Below, one piece after another: positions 9,925 through 18,382 of a stretch of 64,000 nt of DNA. Within the stretch, counting starts at the first letter, position 1. The number at the start of each line of letters is the position of its first letter. The stretch is taken from positions 558,001 through 622,000 of the forward strand of contig NZ_NPKI01000015.1 of the NCBI RefSeq assembly GCF_002284565.1, given 5' to 3'. The stretch is from Mesorhizobium mediterraneum (GTDB lineage Bacteria > Pseudomonadota > Alphaproteobacteria > Rhizobiales > Rhizobiaceae). The translations under genes were made by a program, and so were the position numbers. The notes beneath the pieces are model-generated. The model ran no database searches. It was not told the DNA's origin and was given only the letters and a program-made list of their open reading frames with translations.

Positions 9925-10890
9925 ATGCACGACCGATTTCGGCAGTGCCTGCGGAAAATGTCGCTGGCGGCATTGACGATGCTGGCGATCCCGGCCCAAG
10001 CGGCTGATCTCGTCATTGCAATGCCGAACTGGCCGTCGGGCCAGGCGACGGCAAACATTCTCAAGGTCAGCCTGAAGGAAAATTTCGGGCTCGATGCCGA
10101 TGTGCGCGAGATGGGGACGCTTATTGCCTTTGCCGGCCTCGATTCGGGCGAGGTGGATATTCATCCCGAAATGTGGCTGCCCAACCTCGACAATCTGGTG
10201 AAGAAGTATGTGGACGATGCCGGCACGGTTGCCATCAGTCCCATCGGTGTGCCGGCATGGCAAGGCATATGCGCAACCCGCGAAACCGCCGACAAATTTG
10301 GCATTCGCGACATTTCGGACCTCACCGACCCGCGCAAAACTGCCGCGTTGGACACTGATCGGGACGGACATGGGGAACTGTGGATTGGCGCGGAGGGTTG
10401 GTCCTCGACGGCTATCGAGCGTGTCCGCGCCAACAGCTATGGCTATGCCAAGACAATGACATTGCTGGAGACGCCGGAGGATGTCGGAATGGCGGCTGTC
10501 GATGCCGCGGTCGCCACGGCTCATCCGATGGTGTTTGCCTGCTATGCACCGCATCACGTGTTTGAGCTGCACGACATTGTCCGGCTTACCGAGCCGCCTT
10601 TTGACCCGGCAAAGTGGAAGATCGTGCTGCCTTCCGAGGACCCGCTCTGGGTCTCGAAGTCCAGCGCGCCAGTGTCATGGGATACCGCACATTTCCATAT
10701 CGCTTACGCCACCTCACTGCGCAAAAAATATCCGAAGGTGGTCGAGTTCCTGGAACGGGTCGCGCTCAAGCCCGAAGACGCCGCGAAGATGAGTTATGCG
10801 CTCCAAGTGGAGCGTCAGGATCCTTACGAGTACGCCAAACAATGGGTTGCTGCACAGGGCGCTCGGGTGAACGGGTGGGCAAATCCATGA
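9925..10890 (+). CDS. Betaine/proline-type ABC substrate-binding protein (OpuAC/ProX family), orphan
   Basis: This periplasmic binding protein of 321 residues has a signal peptide (RKMSLAALTMLAIPAQAAD) and an OpuAC-type start, VIAMPNWPSGQATANILK. It continues with ALDSGEVDIHPEMWLPNLD-like sequence and W residues that could build the aromatic cage for quaternary amines. The family binds glycine betaine, proline betaine, choline or related compounds. The ATG at 9925 follows a GAGGGGGAAG ribosome site. No permease or ATPase gene is adjacent; instead the stop overlaps an L,D-transpeptidase start. The ligand is uncertain. Confidence 0.82.
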   Translation: MHDRFRQCLRKMSLAALTMLAIPAQAADLVIAMPNWPSGQATANILKVSLKENFGLDADVREMGTLIAFAGLDSGEVDIHPEMWLPNLDNLVKKYVDDAGTVAISPIGVPAWQGICATRETADKFGIRDISDLTDPRKTAALDTDRDGHGELWIGAEGWSSTAIERVRANSYGYAKTMTLLETPEDVGMAAVDAAVATAHPMVFACYAPHHVFELHDIVRLTEPPFDPAKWKIVLPSEDPLWVSKSSAPVSWDTAHFHIAYATSLRKKYPKVVEFLERVALKPEDAAKMSYALQVERQDPYEYAKQWVAAQGARVNGWANP

Positions 10891-11579
10891 ACGGCAAGCT
10901 GATGATCGCGGGACGCGCCATTCTCCAGCGGCGCTCCCTGACGGCAATTGTCGCGGCAGCGTTCGGTCTTGTCGCAGTGGCGGCGCTGGCTGCGGGAACA
11001 CAGGTTTTCGATCCGAAAACCCGCAAATGGGTGGACTACGACCGCACCAAGGCACGCAAATACTATGCCGCGCACAATGAAGTGCCGGAGGCGTTTCGGC
11101 CGCAGATGGTCAAGTTCCGCACCGCGGAAGTGCCCGGCACGATCATCATCGATGGCAACCAGCATTTTCTCTATCTTGTGCAGCCGGGTCAGCGGGCCAT
11201 GCGCTACGGTATCGGCGTCGGCCGGGAGGGATTTGGATGGGCCGGAATCGTGCGCGTCGGCCGCATGGCGGAATGGCCGACCTGGACACCCCCGGCCGAA
11301 ATGATCGCTCGTGATCCGAATGCGGTCAAACATGCGGGAGGCATGCCGGGAGGACCGGACAACCCGCTCGGCGCCAGGGCGCTCTATCTGTATGAGCGCG
11401 ACCAGGACACGATCTACCGGATACACGGCACTCCGGAGCCCTGGACGATCGGGCTCGACGTGTCATCGGGGTGCATCCGGATGAGGAACGACGACATCAC
11501 CGATCTCGCATCGCGCGTCAAGGTTGGAGCCAAGGTCATCGTTCTCATGCAGGGGGCGGCACTTTACAAGGGTGTGTAA
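10887..11579 (+). CDS. L,D-transpeptidase (YkuD family)
   Basis: This periplasmic enzyme class makes 3-3 peptidoglycan cross-links or attaches proteins to the wall. The 230-residue protein has an N-terminal membrane or signal helix (LTAIVAAAFGLVAVAALAAG), a short basic linker, and the YkuD domain with the catalytic motif HGTPEPWTIGLDVSSGCIRM (His then SSGCIR). The start ATG overlaps the upstream binding-protein stop (ATGA), an unusual pairing of a transporter component with a wall enzyme. A lipoprotein gene follows after 34 bases on the same strand. Confidence 0.9.
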   Translation: MNGKLMIAGRAILQRRSLTAIVAAAFGLVAVAALAAGTQVFDPKTRKWVDYDRTKARKYYAAHNEVPEAFRPQMVKFRTAEVPGTIIIDGNQHFLYLVQPGQRAMRYGIGVGREGFGWAGIVRVGRMAEWPTWTPPAEMIARDPNAVKHAGGMPGGPDNPLGARALYLYERDQDTIYRIHGTPEPWTIGLDVSSGCIRMRNDDITDLASRVKVGAKVIVLMQGAALYKGV

Positions 11580-11613
11580 GGCCGGGAAGCGGCATTCGGA
11601 GAGGGACCAAGCA

Positions 11614-11943
11614 ATGTCGGCAAAACATGCAGTGAGAACGTCGATCCGGGCAACAACAATTGGATTTTTGGTGGGAACACTGAGCGCTTGTGTCAGCGCC
11701 CCGCCGCCGCCTCCCCAGGAACAGATGTCCAGGACCAAGGTCGAGACGGCCCCGGCGGACCTTCAGCTTCTTTGCGCCGACGCGGCCGCCAAGGCGAGCG
11801 GCGTCGACAGCACGAAGATACTTCCGGTTTCGTCGAGCAAGATCGATCCCCAAACCTATCAGGTCGAGCTCGATGCCGGCGGCAAGAAGACAAGCTGCCT
11901 TGTCGATACCGAAGGCAATGTCAAATCGGTTCAGCCTGCCTGA
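11614..11943 (+). CDS. Small putative lipoprotein, unknown function
   Basis: The 109-residue product has a signal sequence ending in the lipobox LSAC (residues 23-26), a Pro-rich linker (PPPPPQEQ), and then a compact domain with two further cysteines (LLCADAAAKASGV and KTSCLVDTEGNVKSV) that could form a disulfide. The ATG at 11614 is preceded by GAGAGGG. It follows the L,D-transpeptidase on the same strand and may be part of the same transcript. I do not recognise a named family. Confidence 0.65.
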   Translation: MSAKHAVRTSIRATTIGFLVGTLSACVSAPPPPPQEQMSRTKVETAPADLQLLCADAAAKASGVDSTKILPVSSSKIDPQTYQVELDAGGKKTSCLVDTEGNVKSVQPA

Positions 11944-12182
11944 TCCGCTCTGGTCGAGGAATTTTGGGCGATCTGACGATTGCCGCGAAGCTGCCGTCGA
12001 CTTCGGACGTGAGGTGGTGGCGATCAGCCGTGATGAAAGGCTCAGAAACCTCGAGAAAAAACCGGCCGACCGCAGCTTGCCTCAACCCGGCGGCATCATC
12101 GTGATTGGCAGGTTCGGGCATCCGCTGTACCATTCCTATGCCGGTCGTCGACGTGGCGTGTTCCGGCGAGGGAGAAACGTCC

Positions 12183-12422
12183 ATGTTACGATCAATTTCG
12201 CTTGCGGTTTTCCTGGCGGTCGTTCCTGCGACAGCCTTTGCAAATTCGTGCCCGACCATCATGGCCGCGATCGACGCGGCGTTGCCGACCGCCACCCTCT
12301 CCGAGGCCGATATGACCAAAGTCAAGGAACTGCGCGCCCAAGGCGAGACATTGCACGCCGCCGGCGATCATGCAGGGTCAGAGGCCGCGCTCAACCAAGC
12401 CAAGACGATGCTCGGCATATAG
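12183..12422 (+). CDS. Small secreted protein, unknown function
   Basis: The 79-residue product has a clear signal peptide (MLRSISLAVFLAVVPATAFA) with predicted cleavage before NSCP, then a short helical domain rich in Ala, Glu and Lys. A GGGAGAAACG ribosome site precedes the ATG at 12183; longer in-frame starts lack one. The helical part resembles small periplasmic helix-hairpin proteins but no family is assigned. The 239 bases before it hold no supported gene. Confidence 0.55.
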   Translation: MLRSISLAVFLAVVPATAFANSCPTIMAAIDAALPTATLSEADMTKVKELRAQGETLHAAGDHAGSEAALNQAKTMLGI

Positions 12423-12495
12423 CTGCGACGAACGCGGCTTTGCTGGCCGATCTTCTTGGCCGATTGCCGGGCTTTTGTTCGGCTGTCGACCGGTT

Positions 12496-12599
12496 AGAGC
12501 AATTCCAGGAAAAGTGTGAAGCGGTTTTCCGTCCGGAATTGCGCAAAAACAAAGAGATAGAGCGGTTCGGCGTTTCCGTGAAACGATGAAGCGCTCTAG
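12496..12599. repeat. REP-type intergenic element (family E)
   Basis: About 104 bases bounded by AGAGC and GCGCTCTAG, with internal inverted pairs GCAATTCC/GGAATTGC and AGCGGTT/AAACGATGAAGCGCT. The pattern AGAGCAATTCCAGGAAAAGT is a common rhizobial extragenic palindrome type (from memory). Only one copy is in this window. Confidence 0.6.
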
Positions 12600-12644
12600 G
12601 CATCGCGGCCTTGACCGGTTGAAACAGGCCGGGGCAGGAGTGGA

Positions 12645-12772
12645 TCAGCCCAGTCCGATGCGCTTGGCGCCTTGCCGGAACACGGCTGCAGCGTCTTGCG
12701 AAGAACAGCGGAAAAATTTCGTGCCTCGTCAAGCCGTCCCGCCAGCGCAAGGCAGTGCGCCGCGATCGCCAG
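12645..12772 (-). pseudogene. Remnant of the 3' end of a BTAD/TPR regulator gene
   Basis: The sequence is clearly homologous to the last ~180 bases of the intact regulator at 16102-18165. Shared stretches include CTTCGTC or CCTCGTC with AAGCCGTCCCGCCAGCGC, GCCGCGATCGCCAG, and the final codons for VFRQGAKRIGLG-stop. An internal deletion of about 55 bases shifts the frame. Homology ends at 12772, exactly one base before the racemase stop codon. It is a non-functional fragment. Confidence 0.8.
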
Positions 12773-13612
12773 TCAGTTGCTTGGCAATCCAAAAAGCCTT
12801 CCGGCGGGCACGACGTCATTGATCCCGGCAAGCCGCAGACAATGCCAGGCCATGGCGTGGTTGCTGGACGTGACCGGCACGCCGATGCGCTGCTCGAGCC
12901 CGGCGGCCGCTTCGGCGATGCGCAGGCTGGTGCATGATATGAAGACCGCATCCACCCCCGGCGTGGCAGCCATCCGCTCGGCCGCGGCTTCGATCGATGT
13001 GGCCGAGATGCGGGCGGCGTCGCGATCGTCGCGCCGGTCGAAGGTCGCGACGGCTGATATGTCGACGCCGCGCCCGCTGAAATAGGCAACGAGGTTTTCA
13101 TTGATCTGCGGCGCGTAGGGCGTCAGCAGGCCGATGCCTTTGACGTCGAGAGCCTTGAACGCCGCGAGCGCGGCGGTGACGGGTGTGGTGCAGGCGACAT
13201 TTGGCCGTGCCTTCCTGATCTCCGCGAAAACCGCCTCTTCGCCGAGCGTCATCGTCGCCGAGGTACAGCCGAAGGCAACGACGTCCAGGGGAATGCTCGG
13301 CAAGATGAGGTCGACGGCCGGCGCGATCCTGGGACCGATGGCGCGCAAGGTCTCGGTCGTTATGTCGTTGTCGCTGAACACGCGGGATTCGTAGAAGGCG
13401 ACACCGGACTGGCGCACGAGCGCGCGGAATTCATGCTCCAGGGTCTGATCCGTTGCCAGCACCACAAGGCCGATCGCCGCGCGCGACGCCAGACCGCCGT
13501 CGAGTTCCGATGGCAGCACGCCGAGATCAATCGGCCCGGAAGACGCAAGGCGCGTGGCGGCGAGGTCGGCAGACATGACGTTGTTGAGAGACATAGCGTT
13601 GTCGAAAGACAT
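12773..13612 (-). CDS. Asp/Glu racemase superfamily enzyme (maleate isomerase/EutA-like)
   Basis: The 279-residue protein has the two cysteine motifs of the racemase, maleate isomerase and arylmalonate decarboxylase superfamily: AFGCTSATM in the first half and FISCTSLR in the second. It also has PVTAALAAF and the late motif GVPVTSSNHAMAWH. EutA of ectoine catabolism is a close relative in type, but no ectoine genes are here. The start sits in a tandem repeat that gives ATGs at 13612, 13594 and 13576. The first has AAAGGGAA upstream and is chosen. It lies 22 bases after the dehydrogenase gene and is probably co-transcribed with it, so a role in D-amino-acid or dicarboxylate metabolism is inferred. 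Confidence 0.8.
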   Translation of the reverse strand: MSFDNAMSLNNVMSADLAATRLASSGPIDLGVLPSELDGGLASRAAIGLVVLATDQTLEHEFRALVRQSGVAFYESRVFSDNDITTETLRAIGPRIAPAVDLILPSIPLDVVAFGCTSATMTLGEEAVFAEIRKARPNVACTTPVTAALAAFKALDVKGIGLLTPYAPQINENLVAYFSGRGVDISAVATFDRRDDRDAARISATSIEAAAERMAATPGVDAVFISCTSLRIAEAAAGLEQRIGVPVTSSNHAMAWHCLRLAGINDVVPAGRLFGLPSN

Positions 13613-13634
13613 GGCGTTCCCTTTCAAAGTCGGT

Positions 13635-14870
13635 TCAAAGACCATTCATTGGAATGGCCGGCGTCCGGCCGGCGATCAGATCGGCGGTGATCCGGGCCGA
13701 CCCGTGCGACATGGTCCAGCCGATGTGACCATGCCCGGTGTTGAGGAAGAGGTTGCGCAAGCGTTGCCGTCCGAAGGCGGGAAGATTGTTCGGCGTCATG
13801 GGCCTCAGACCCGCCCACATTTCCGCGCGATGGTAGTCGGCGCCCTCGGGGTAGAGGTCCTCGGCAACCCCTTTCATGAAGGCGAAATCGGCGGGCTTAT
13901 GGCTGGTGTCGTAGCCGGCGAACTCCGCCGTTGCGGTGACGCGGATACGGTCGCCGAAGCGCGAGATGGCAACCAGATTGTGCTCGTCGACGGAGGCGAT
14001 GGTCGGCGGCAGCGGACGATTGCCGATCGGGATCGTCAGCGAATAGCCCTTGATCGGGTAGATCGGCAGTCGAATGCCGATCTTTCTTGCCAGAACAGGA
14101 CTGTGGCTCCCGAGCGCAAGCACATAGGCATCACCCTTGAAAGGCTCCTTGTCGGTGAGCACCTGCGCGACAGCGTCGCCGGTCGTTTCGATACCGGTGA
14201 TCTTCGTGCCTGTGTGGATGGCGCCGCCGCGGGCGATAATCTTGGCGGCGAGGGCCCTGGTGAACTTTGCCGGGTCGCCGGTCTCGTCGGTCGGGCAATA
14301 GATGCCGCCGGCAATCTTGTCCTTGGCGGACGCCAGAGACGGATCGAGCGCGACGACCGCGTCTCGGTCGAGCACCTTGATCTCTTGTCCGTCCGACTGC
14401 AGCAGCTTCATATGCTCGACACCATTGTCGAGCGCTTGCTGGCTGCGGTGGAAATAGACGATGCCGCGATCGTTACGGTCGTAGTCGATTTGCTCGTCGG
14501 CAACGACCTCGCGCAGCACTGCCTGCGAGTAGGCGGCGAGGCGATGCTTGAGCAGCGTGTTGCGCCGCGCCTTGGCGGCCGTGCATTCCATGAGAAACAA
14601 CCAGGACCACGTATAGAGCCGCGGATCCGCCGAGAACTTGAAGCGCAGCGCCTGGTCCTTGAGCACCAGCGATTTCAGCAAGGTTATCGGCGCCCTGGGG
14701 GACGACCAGACAAAGGAATGGCCTGGCGCGATCATACCGGCATTGCCCCAACTCGTTTCAGCGGCGACCTGCGCATTGCGTTCAATGAGCGCGACGTCGT
14801 GACCGTCGTTTTGCAGTTGATAGGCTGTCGTGACACCAACGACGCCGCCACCCAGCACCACTATGCGCAT
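13635..14870 (-). CDS. D-amino-acid dehydrogenase-like FAD oxidoreductase (DadA family)
   Basis: The 411-residue flavoprotein of the DAO superfamily begins with MRIVVLGGGVVGVTTAYQL, an ADP-binding fingerprint for FAD, and ends with NTGHGHIGWTMSHGSARI, the C-terminal FAD-contact motif of DadA-type dehydrogenases. Such enzymes oxidise D-amino acids (D-alanine and others) to 2-oxoacids at the inner membrane. The ATG at 14870 follows a CGGAGG ribosome site; the longer start at 14888 is less likely. Neighbours are the racemase-family gene downstream and a GntR regulator upstream on the same strand. The substrate is inferred from family only. Confidence 0.85.
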   Translation of the reverse strand: MRIVVLGGGVVGVTTAYQLQNDGHDVALIERNAQVAAETSWGNAGMIAPGHSFVWSSPRAPITLLKSLVLKDQALRFKFSADPRLYTWSWLFLMECTAAKARRNTLLKHRLAAYSQAVLREVVADEQIDYDRNDRGIVYFHRSQQALDNGVEHMKLLQSDGQEIKVLDRDAVVALDPSLASAKDKIAGGIYCPTDETGDPAKFTRALAAKIIARGGAIHTGTKITGIETTGDAVAQVLTDKEPFKGDAYVLALGSHSPVLARKIGIRLPIYPIKGYSLTIPIGNRPLPPTIASVDEHNLVAISRFGDRIRVTATAEFAGYDTSHKPADFAFMKGVAEDLYPEGADYHRAEMWAGLRPMTPNNLPAFGRQRLRNLFLNTGHGHIGWTMSHGSARITADLIAGRTPAIPMNGL

Positions 14871-14888
14871 GACGCCTCCGGAAATCAC

Positions 14889-14904
14889 AAAGTGAGTACA
14901 CTTT
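14889..14904. promoter_or_regulatory. Candidate GntR operator upstream of the dehydrogenase gene
   Basis: The sequence AAAGTGAGTACACTTT lies 19 bases before the ATG. Its reverse complement, AAAGTGTACTCACTTT, closely matches AAAGTGCACTCAGTT at 15973-15987 upstream of the GntR gene. A near-palindrome repeated at both promoters is what an autoregulated GntR operator would look like. No binding data are implied. Confidence 0.5.
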
Positions 14905-14960
14905 AGAAGGTTGGTTGGAATTCACAAGAGGCCTGAAGAGATGGGCGAGGCGACGAAGCT

Positions 14961-15001
14961 GCCGATCTCCCCCCATGCGGCCCCATGCGGGGGAGATCGG
15001 C
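14961..15001. repeat. Short inverted repeat, half of family B
   Basis: Perfect 13-bp arms GCCGATCTCCCCC and GGGGGAGATCGGC are separated by 15 bases. It sits between the GntR gene and the dehydrogenase gene and could act as a terminator or pause for the GntR transcript. Confidence 0.65.
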
Positions 15002-15067
15002 TGTTCCGCCGCTCACGCTCGTTCCGCCTCGCTGTGTTCCTCTTCCCCGCTCTCCGCGATGGTCCTC

Positions 15068-15817
15068 CTACGCGGTAGTGCCGAAAAAGATCCGCGCTAA
15101 GCCACGCGCGGCCACCTCCATTGCATGCGCCGAACTCAGCGTGATGTGCTTTTCGACCAGGGCTGCCCCGCCCGCGGCATCGCGACGGCGCAGGGCATCA
15201 ATGATCGCCTCATGCTCCTGGTAGCTGTGGCTGCGGCGCGGCATGGACTCCAGATCGATGCGCCGGAAAAAGCGAATCCGCGAACATAGGCCCTCGAGCG
15301 CATTGACCATCTGCGCATTCTTCGACAATTGCGTCAGGGCCATGTGGAAACTTTCATCGGCAACGGCAACCTTCGCCCACGACCCTTCACCCTTCAGGCT
15401 GCTATGCTTGGTCCATGCGTCGACCGTCGCCTGGATCTCGGTGTCCGTTGCCCGCTCACAGGCCAGGACGAATGCGGCCCGCTCGATCGCCGCGCGGAGT
15501 TCGTAGAGATCGCGCACGGCTTCCGGCGTGAGTTCGCGGGCATAGAATCCCTTGTTCGGAACGGACGCCACGAAGCCGTCGCGCTGCAATCTGTTGAGAG
15601 CCGCGCGCACCGGCGTGCGACTTACGCCAAGTTCAGTCGCGAGTTCGACCTCGTTGATCTTCTCTCCCGGCCGGAAACGATAGTCGATCGCGAATTCCTT
15701 GATCGCCGCGTAGACCCGATCGACACTGTCCGCAGCGCGGACGATGCGCTCTCGCTCCTTTGCGCGCGTTTGGACTTTTACCCCGTTATTGACGTCATTC
15801 CTGGGGTTCGTTGTCAT
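15068..15817 (-). CDS. GntR-family regulator, FadR/FCD subgroup
   Basis: The 249-residue DNA-binding protein has an N-terminal winged helix (EKINEVELATELGVSRTPVRAALNRL, the HTH at about residues 50-80) and a C-terminal all-helical FCD ligand domain (LYELRAAIERAAFVLA, then a metal-binding-type FHMALTQ and HEAIIDALR). It probably represses the adjacent dehydrogenase-racemase pair in response to an amino or organic acid. ATG 15817 follows AGGACAGG; an upstream in-frame ATG at 15838 is the alternative. Shared operator-like sequences are at 14889 and 15973. Confidence 0.88.
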   Translation of the reverse strand: MTTNPRNDVNNGVKVQTRAKERERIVRAADSVDRVYAAIKEFAIDYRFRPGEKINEVELATELGVSRTPVRAALNRLQRDGFVASVPNKGFYARELTPEAVRDLYELRAAIERAAFVLACERATDTEIQATVDAWTKHSSLKGEGSWAKVAVADESFHMALTQLSKNAQMVNALEGLCSRIRFFRRIDLESMPRRSHSYQEHEAIIDALRRRDAAGGAALVEKHITLSSAHAMEVAARGLARIFFGTTA

Positions 15818-15869
15818 CCTGTCCTCATGCCTCCGCACGCAGCTGAAGCACGCGTCTGAAGAGGCCCAT

Positions 15870-15928
15870 GCGACGCGCTTTATTTTTTTGTATGCATGTC
15901 ATTACCCCTTTTTGGCGACATGCATTAG
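15870..15928. repeat. REP-like element, copy 2 of the mepA-type family
   Basis: Contains GACGCGCTTTA and then an inverted pair TGCATGTC (15893-15900) and GACATGCA (15917-15924) around a pyrimidine-rich loop, ending GGCGACATGCATTAG. It matches the distal part of the element in mepA at 3367-3478. Confidence 0.75.
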
Positions 15929-15972
15929 CCTCCCGAGAAGGTCAGCTCCGATAAGATACATAGCTGAGTCGT

Positions 15973-15987
15973 AAAGTGCACTCAGTT
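15973..15987. promoter_or_regulatory. Candidate GntR operator upstream of the GntR gene
   Basis: AAAGTGCACTCAGTT matches the reverse complement of the site at 14889-14904 at nearly every position. It lies about 155 bases upstream of the GntR start, beyond the REP-like element. Confidence 0.45.
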
Positions 15988-16101
15988 ATCCGCACCGAGA
16001 GGGGCCCGGGCGAGGATCGCGGCCACGATCGGTTGTAGTGTCAGACGGAGGCATGGCTCGGGCTCATTCGCTTCACAAGCACCATCCCGACCTGGGATGG
16101 A

Positions 16102-18165
16102 TCAGCCCAGCCCAATCCTTCTCGCCCCTTGCCGGAACATGGCCTCGGCGCCCGGCTCGAAGCGGAAGGTGCCGATAAAATCATCGGCGCAGTAGTTCGG
16201 CAGCGTCTTGCGCAGCGCGGCGGAAAAGTTTCGCGCTTCGTCAAGCCGTCCCGCCAGCGCGAGGCAGTGGGCCGCGATCGCCAGGATGATGGCATGGGCA
16301 TTGGGACGGGCGGCGGCTTTCAGCGCCCATTCGGCAGCCTCGTCGAACTGGCCGAGCCGGACATGCGCCATCGCCCTGGCCCCCAGCATGCCGAACAGCA
16401 GCGGATCGAACGGGCTCAGATGGCGCGAATGGTCGGATGAACCGATCGCCGCTTTTGGGTCACCCGACTGCGAGTGTACAAACGAAAGTGCGTAGTGGCC
16501 AAGCGCGAAGTTCGGGCTGAGGTCGACGGCCCGCTCCAACTCGATGAGGGATCCGTCCTGCTCGCCGCGCAGCCACAGAGCCCGGCCCATGGCCCAGTGG
16601 GCGGCCGGATTGTGGTCATCGACCAGAAGACTTTGGCCGGCGGTTTCGAAGGCCAGCGCGCTTTCCCTGTCGCGGTCTCCCCAGCGCTGAAAGGCGTTTT
16701 GCCAATGGGTGAAGGACAGGCCGGCATAGGCACGGGCGAAGGTCGGATCGAGCTTCAGGGCCATGCCGAAGAAATGCCGGGCCTGTTCGTTTTCCGTGCG
16801 GGTGAAGCGATACATGTGCCAGAGGCCGCGATGGTAAGCCTCCCAGGCATTCAGCGAGTTGGGCGCTTTCAGCAAGGCGCGGTTGCGCTCGACCATCTCG
16901 ATTTCGGCCGAGATCGACGAGACAATGCTGTTGCCGATATCGTCGAGGACGGCAAAGATATCGTCGGGCTTGCGCTCGAACGTCTCGGCCCAGACGATCC
17001 TGACCGTGCGAACCTCGACAAGTTCGACTGAGACCACGACGCGGCCTGCCTGGCTGCGCACGGTGCCGGTGGCGACATAGTCGACGTTAAGCCGCCGGCC
17101 GGCGTCTTCGGGCGCGATGTTTTTTTCCGCCAGCGCAAAGACCGAGCCGCGGGCGATGACGAAGAAGTCCCTGAGCTTGGCCAAACGGGTGATGATGTCG
17201 TGGGTGAGGCCATCGGCTAATCCACCGCGAGAGGGGCCACCGCGAGCACTGCCGATGCCGGCTTCCTCGATGAAAGGCATCACGGCAAGCGAAGCCTTCT
17301 GCGATGCAGCAGTATCGGGATGGGGAAGCACAATCGACGCCTGGGGGGCCGCGGGCAGAAGTGCCGGTCGCGCCCAGAGCGTCGCGGCAGTTCGTTCGCT
17401 GCGGATCGTCCGCCATGCCTCACGAACGGGACTGAAATCCAGATCCTCCGAAGCAAACAGCTGCTCCGCGGAAGCGAGATGTTCCTCGCACGCGCCGATC
17501 TGGCCGCGCCGTGCAAGCCCTGCCAGAAGAGCCGCATGCGCGCGCCCGTCGAACGGATTAAGTTCCACCCACTTTTCCAGATGCGGAGAGGTTTCGTCGG
17601 CATCTGCCGGGAGATTGTTGACGAGATGTTCCAGGATGGCGGCATGGCATGATCTGAACCGGCGGCGTTGCGCGATCAGCCAGCTGTTGAAATGCGGGCT
17701 GCGGTCGATCTCCAGCCCGTCGAGGAAATCGCCGACGAACAGGCCGGACAAGACCTGCAGCCGCTCCAGATCGAGCGTCTCGATTCCATCAGCGGCGGCC
17801 GAGGCAATATCGATCGCGTCGACGAGACTGCCGCTGAGATCAAGCGCGACCGTATCGCCAGACGTCTCGATCCTGGCGGGGTCGTCGAGAATGCTTCTGA
17901 GCTTGCTGAGGCACCAGCGAAGCTCGCCCCTCGGATCGTTCGGCACGTCCCACAAGAGCTCGCACAGACGGCTGCGTCCGACGGCATGCGGCGCTAGCGC
18001 CAGATAGGCGAAGAGCGCGCGCAGCTTGCGCGATGCCGGCAGTTGCACGACGGCACCGTCGCGCATGATCGTCAGCGGCCCGAGCAGCCGCACGGACAGC
18101 CCGGCCGTTGCGCCGCCCAGGCTCGATCGAGCGGATTCCACGTGCGTTTCCACGCTTGCTCCCAC
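16102..18165 (-). CDS. BTAD-type transcriptional regulator with TolB-like and TPR domains
   Basis: This 687-residue multidomain protein begins with a winged-helix segment (LSVRLLGPLTIMRDGAVVQL, residues 22-100) typical of AfsR/SARP and OmpR-like DNA-binding domains. A bacterial transcriptional activator domain follows (about 110-250), then a TolB-like stretch (LAVMPFIEE, GLADGLTHDIITRLAKL, VDYVATGTV; about 300-410), and then many TPR-like helices to the C-terminus. Such proteins are cytoplasmic one-component regulators, often next to the genes they control. It is divergent from the PLP synthase-aminotransferase pair, which is its likely target. A decayed copy of its 3' end is at 12645-12772. 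Confidence 0.82.
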   Translation of the reverse strand: MGASVETHVESARSSLGGATAGLSVRLLGPLTIMRDGAVVQLPASRKLRALFAYLALAPHAVGRSRLCELLWDVPNDPRGELRWCLSKLRSILDDPARIETSGDTVALDLSGSLVDAIDIASAAADGIETLDLERLQVLSGLFVGDFLDGLEIDRSPHFNSWLIAQRRRFRSCHAAILEHLVNNLPADADETSPHLEKWVELNPFDGRAHAALLAGLARRGQIGACEEHLASAEQLFASEDLDFSPVREAWRTIRSERTAATLWARPALLPAAPQASIVLPHPDTAASQKASLAVMPFIEEAGIGSARGGPSRGGLADGLTHDIITRLAKLRDFFVIARGSVFALAEKNIAPEDAGRRLNVDYVATGTVRSQAGRVVVSVELVEVRTVRIVWAETFERKPDDIFAVLDDIGNSIVSSISAEIEMVERNRALLKAPNSLNAWEAYHRGLWHMYRFTRTENEQARHFFGMALKLDPTFARAYAGLSFTHWQNAFQRWGDRDRESALAFETAGQSLLVDDHNPAAHWAMGRALWLRGEQDGSLIELERAVDLSPNFALGHYALSFVHSQSGDPKAAIGSSDHSRHLSPFDPLLFGMLGARAMAHVRLGQFDEAAEWALKAAARPNAHAIILAIAAHCLALAGRLDEARNFSAALRKTLPNYCADDFIGTFRFEPGAEAMFRQGARRIGLG

Positions 18166-18382
18166 GCTGGCCTATCGCCCTCTGCTTTATCACTGAAAGC
18201 GATAGAGTGCATCCGGCAACGAATTTTCCGCGCCGGACGCCGGCATTGCCGCCTTTCCGGGCAGCATTGCCGCCACAGGCACCGTACCGCGGCAAGGTCT
18301 CGAAACCTCGCCGCCCACGCCGCCGGTTTGTAACCGGCTCGTGACGACAACTCGTGACAATAACAAAAAGAGGAGAACAGCC

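Noticed and set aside
12391-13101. 236-codon open frame across the REP element, regulator remnant and racemase 3' end
   Set aside because: It crosses a repeat and a degenerate fragment and lies in a different frame from the racemase gene; no coherent protein.
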